Shown here piece after piece: positions 61,962 through 64,000 of a stretch of 64,000 nt of DNA. The notes beneath the pieces are model-generated. The model had not been told where the DNA came from. It was given only the letters and a program-made list of their open reading frames with translations, and did no database searches. Made by a program: the position numbers and the translations under genes. How positions within the stretch are numbered: position 1 is the stretch's first letter; every line of letters begins with the position of its first letter. Source of the stretch: Gemmatimonadota bacterium (lineage in GTDB: Bacteria > JAAXHH01); the NCBI GenBank assembly GCA_009838645.1, contig VXRC01000038.1:1-64000 (forward strand), in the 5' to 3' direction.

Positions 61962-63278
61962 ATGACCTTGCGATCAATCACCCGGCATATCCCGTTGCTG
62001 CTGTTACTGGCCTTGGTCCTGGCGGGACGCCCCGTCCAGGGCCAGCAACTGGTGGACTACGTCGTCGCCGTCGTGGACAACGAGATCATCCTCTACTCCG
62101 ACGTCGTCGAAGCGGTGAAGATGTACCGCATGCAGGAGACGGAGCAGGAGCCGGAAGACCTCCCGAACCAGTTGTTGAAGGACATGGTCGATACGCGCGT
62201 TGTGCTCGCGTACGCGCGCAGGGACAGCGTGCGGGTACCCGCTGAACAGGTAAACGGCGCGGTGCGCCAGATCATCGACCAGTACACGGAACGGCTCGGT
62301 TCCGAAGAAGCCCTGGAACAACTGGTGGCGAATTCGGGCATGACCATGCGGGACTGGAACCGGCTGCTCCGGCGCCAGAAGGAGGAGGAGCTGCTGCAGC
62401 GCAGGCTCGAGGAAGACCGCTTCGGTGAAGTCCGCGTTACCGGCCTGGAAGTGGCCCGGTACTATGAGACGCACTACGACAGCATACCGTCGAACCCCGT
62501 CCAACTCGACCTGAGCCATATCATGATCACCTCACGCCCGGACCCGGAAGTCGTGGCCGCCATGAACGCGCGGATTGACGAGATTCGGCGCCGCATAGCC
62601 GACGGCGAGGATTTCGGCGAGATGGCGCGGCGGTATTCGGAAGACCTGAACAGCGCCAAAAACGGCGGAGACCTGGGATTCTTCACCCGCGGCACGTTCA
62701 TGGCCGATTTCGAAGAGGCGGCTTTCGCCCTGGAGACGGGCGGCGTCAGCCACACGGTGCAGACGGACGTGGGCCTGCATATCATCAAGCTGGAGGAACG
62801 GAGGGACGACCGGATCCGCGTGCGGCACATATTGGTCCAGATCCCGAAGACGGATGAGGACGATCACCGGGCGCAGGAGACGATTTCCTTGCTGCGGCAG
62901 CGGATACTCGACGGCGACGAGACTTTTTCCGATGCCGCGGCGAAGTACTCGGAAGACCTGGCCTCCGCTTCCGAAGGCGGCCACATCGGGGAGTTCATGC
63001 TCGACCAGTTGCTGCCCCAGTACCAGGCCGCCCTCAATGCCGTCTCCATCGACGAGATGACCGAACCCATCAAGGTGGTGGACCAGGGCGCCGTCTCCTA
63101 TCACATCATGCGGCTGAACGACAGGACCGGGGGCGACAAGTTCACCCTGGACGACCACTTTCAGGAAATCACGAATCTGGCCAAATTCGCCAAGTGGAGT
63201 GAGGAGAGGGAACGGTGGCTCAAGGATCTTCGCCGCGAGTTGTACATTGACGAGCGCGGCCTGGACGTCCTGCCCTGA
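61962..63278 (+). CDS. surA: SurA-type periplasmic chaperone/peptidyl-prolyl isomerase
   Basis: A 438-residue periplasmic foldase for outer-membrane proteins. It has a signal peptide (PLLLLLALVLAGRPVQGQ), a SurA N-terminal helical domain (YVVAVVDNEIILYSDVVEAV) and two parvulin domains. The first lies around LSHIMITSRPDPE ... GGDLGFFTRGTF, the second around VRHILVQIPKTDE ... GGHIGEFMLDQLL. GGAGGAG stands before the ATG at 61962. The paired isomerase upstream and mfd suggest one long transcript. Confidence 0.92.
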   Translation: MTLRSITRHIPLLLLLALVLAGRPVQGQQLVDYVVAVVDNEIILYSDVVEAVKMYRMQETEQEPEDLPNQLLKDMVDTRVVLAYARRDSVRVPAEQVNGAVRQIIDQYTERLGSEEALEQLVANSGMTMRDWNRLLRRQKEEELLQRRLEEDRFGEVRVTGLEVARYYETHYDSIPSNPVQLDLSHIMITSRPDPEVVAAMNARIDEIRRRIADGEDFGEMARRYSEDLNSAKNGGDLGFFTRGTFMADFEEAAFALETGGVSHTVQTDVGLHIIKLEERRDDRIRVRHILVQIPKTDEDDHRAQETISLLRQRILDGDETFSDAAAKYSEDLASASEGGHIGEFMLDQLLPQYQAALNAVSIDEMTEPIKVVDQGAVSYHIMRLNDRTGGDKFTLDDHFQEITNLAKFAKWSEERERWLKDLRRELYIDERGLDVLP

Positions 63279-63347
63279 ACGACCTGCCCTGAACCGAGAT
63301 CCGCGAACGCGCGTCTAACGCGTGACCAACCTGCGACATCCCGTGAG

Positions 63348-63635
63348 ATGAGAGTAGATCTCTTTCTGAAACGGTCCCGCATCATCAAACAGCGGGACGC
63401 CGCCAAGAAGGCCTGCGACCGGGGTATGGTTACCATTTCCGGAAGGTCCGCGAAACCCGGCCACCAGGTCGCGGCAAGGGACATCGTCGTCGTGGCCTGG
63501 CCCGACAGAAGGCTGGAATTCGAAGTGTTGAACGTCCCGGAAGGAAACGTCTCGAAAGACCGGGCGCAATCCATGTATCACGTCCTCAGCGACGAGCGCC
63601 TGATTGATAACGTTTCAGGCTTCGAAGCTCGTTGA
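63348..63635 (+). CDS. S4-domain RNA-binding protein (HslR/RqcP-like)
   Basis: A 95-residue protein whose first 60 residues form an S4 domain (MRVDLFLKRSRIIKQRDAAK ... GMVTISGRSAKPGHQV). Stand-alone S4 proteins of this size include RqcP/Hsp15, which act on stalled large ribosomal subunits. The tail (RAQSMYHVLSDERLIDN) is different from theirs. The ribosome site is weak (GTGAG). Confidence 0.82.
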   Translation: MRVDLFLKRSRIIKQRDAAKKACDRGMVTISGRSAKPGHQVAARDIVVVAWPDRRLEFEVLNVPEGNVSKDRAQSMYHVLSDERLIDNVSGFEAR

Positions 63636-63668
63636 TGACCGCCCGCCCGGACGCGAAATCCCTTGAGC

Positions 63669-64000
63669 ATGCGCCACAGGAAAACCCACCCGGCTGATCC
63701 GGAGCTTCCCTACAACCAGTTGGCCCCGATATACGATCACGTGATGCGACACGTGGACTACGATCGGTGGGCCGACTACATCCAGTCGATATTCGAACGG
63801 TTCGGGGCGACGCCGAAGGACATCCTTGAACTGGCCTGCGGTACCGGCGTCATGGCGTGTATCCTCGATGACCGCGGATACCGGATGACGGGCATGGACC
63901 GGTCGGAAGGCATGATCGCCGTCGCCAGGCAAAAAGCCCTGGACGGCCGCCGGTCCATCGCGTTTCAGGCCGGCGACATGGTAGATATGCACGTTTCGGG
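63669..64000 (+). CDS. Class I SAM-dependent methyltransferase (partial, cut by the window end)
   Basis: Only the first 110 residues are in the window. YNQLAPIYDHVMRHVDYDRW is the usual lead-in of small-molecule methyltransferases. Motif I follows as ILELACGTGVMACIL, with motif Post-I MTGMDRSEGMIAVAR. The ATG at 63669 lies 33 bases after the S4 gene, so it is likely in the same operon. The substrate cannot be told. Confidence 0.82.
   Translation, partial: MRHRKTHPADPELPYNQLAPIYDHVMRHVDYDRWADYIQSIFERFGATPKDILELACGTGVMACILDDRGYRMTGMDRSEGMIAVARQKALDGRRSIAFQAGDMVDMHVS

Overview
The window is dense, GC-rich bacterial chromosome with about 60 protein genes on both strands. There are no rRNA or tRNA genes, no CRISPR array, and no transposase or phage genes. 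The mix of genes points to an uncultured member of the FCB superphylum, perhaps Latescibacterota. Supporting traits are a TonB-dependent receptor followed by a DUF4249-type lipoprotein, a metalloprotease with a FlgD/type-9-like C-terminal tail, many phytanoyl-CoA-dioxygenase, Gfo/Idh/MocA, DapA-like and enolase-superfamily genes, and a UbiA/MenG/UbiX set fitting menaquinone synthesis. This placement is inference from gene content and was not tested by phylogeny.

Layout. 1-2646 (minus): a 2-oxoacid:ferredoxin oxidoreductase pair (beta cut by the window edge) with a good promoter. 3203-5221 (plus): a small gene broken by an in-frame stop, then two phytanoyl-CoA dioxygenases. 5266-8523 (minus): a Tat-exported class V aminotransferase, a glyoxalase-fold protein and a MurT-like Mur ligase. 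8881-13228 (plus): glyoxalase-fold protein, enolase-superfamily dehydratase, DUF1189 membrane protein, a ThuA-Gfo/Idh/MocA fusion and a small membrane protein. 13415-19124 (minus): a catabolic cassette (oxidoreductase, DapA-like lyase, sugar isomerase-like protein, aldo/keto reductase), a c-di-AMP-receptor-like protein and a class III aminotransferase. 19255-21026 (plus): polysaccharide deacetylase and miaA.

21018-34041 (minus) is the richest part. In transcription order it has an HU-TPR fusion, an ECF sigma factor, a zinc-finger anti-sigma factor, an RseB-like protein, a TolC-type channel and a VWA membrane protein. Next comes a TPP-riboswitch-controlled thiO-thiS-thiG-thiE operon, then a TlpA lipoprotein overlapped by a secreted metalloprotease gene that seems to start with CTG. 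34406-38564 holds a DUF6807 protein and, divergently, the TonB receptor and its lipoprotein. 38678-44537 (plus) is a tight run of dinG-like helicase, ubiA, menG/ubiE, ubiX and nth, several joined by ATGA overlaps.

44580-53521 mixes a DapA-family protein, an acidic helix-turn-helix protein, DUF2851, plsC, a HAD phosphatase, a repeat-bearing lipoprotein, a putative six-hairpin glycosidase-like protein and a frameshifted glycoside hydrolase. 53564-56198 (minus) has rdgB, rph, ptsN and a DUF4398 lipoprotein. 56554-64000 (plus) runs purC, mfd, two PpiC/SurA-type foldases, an S4-domain protein and a methyltransferase cut by the window end.

Five points stand out: the HU-TPR gene heading the sigma/anti-sigma operon; the probable CTG start; a fully readable TPP-riboswitch terminator switch; two broken genes each explained by one base change; and many 9-30 bp tandem repeats in spacers and inside genes.
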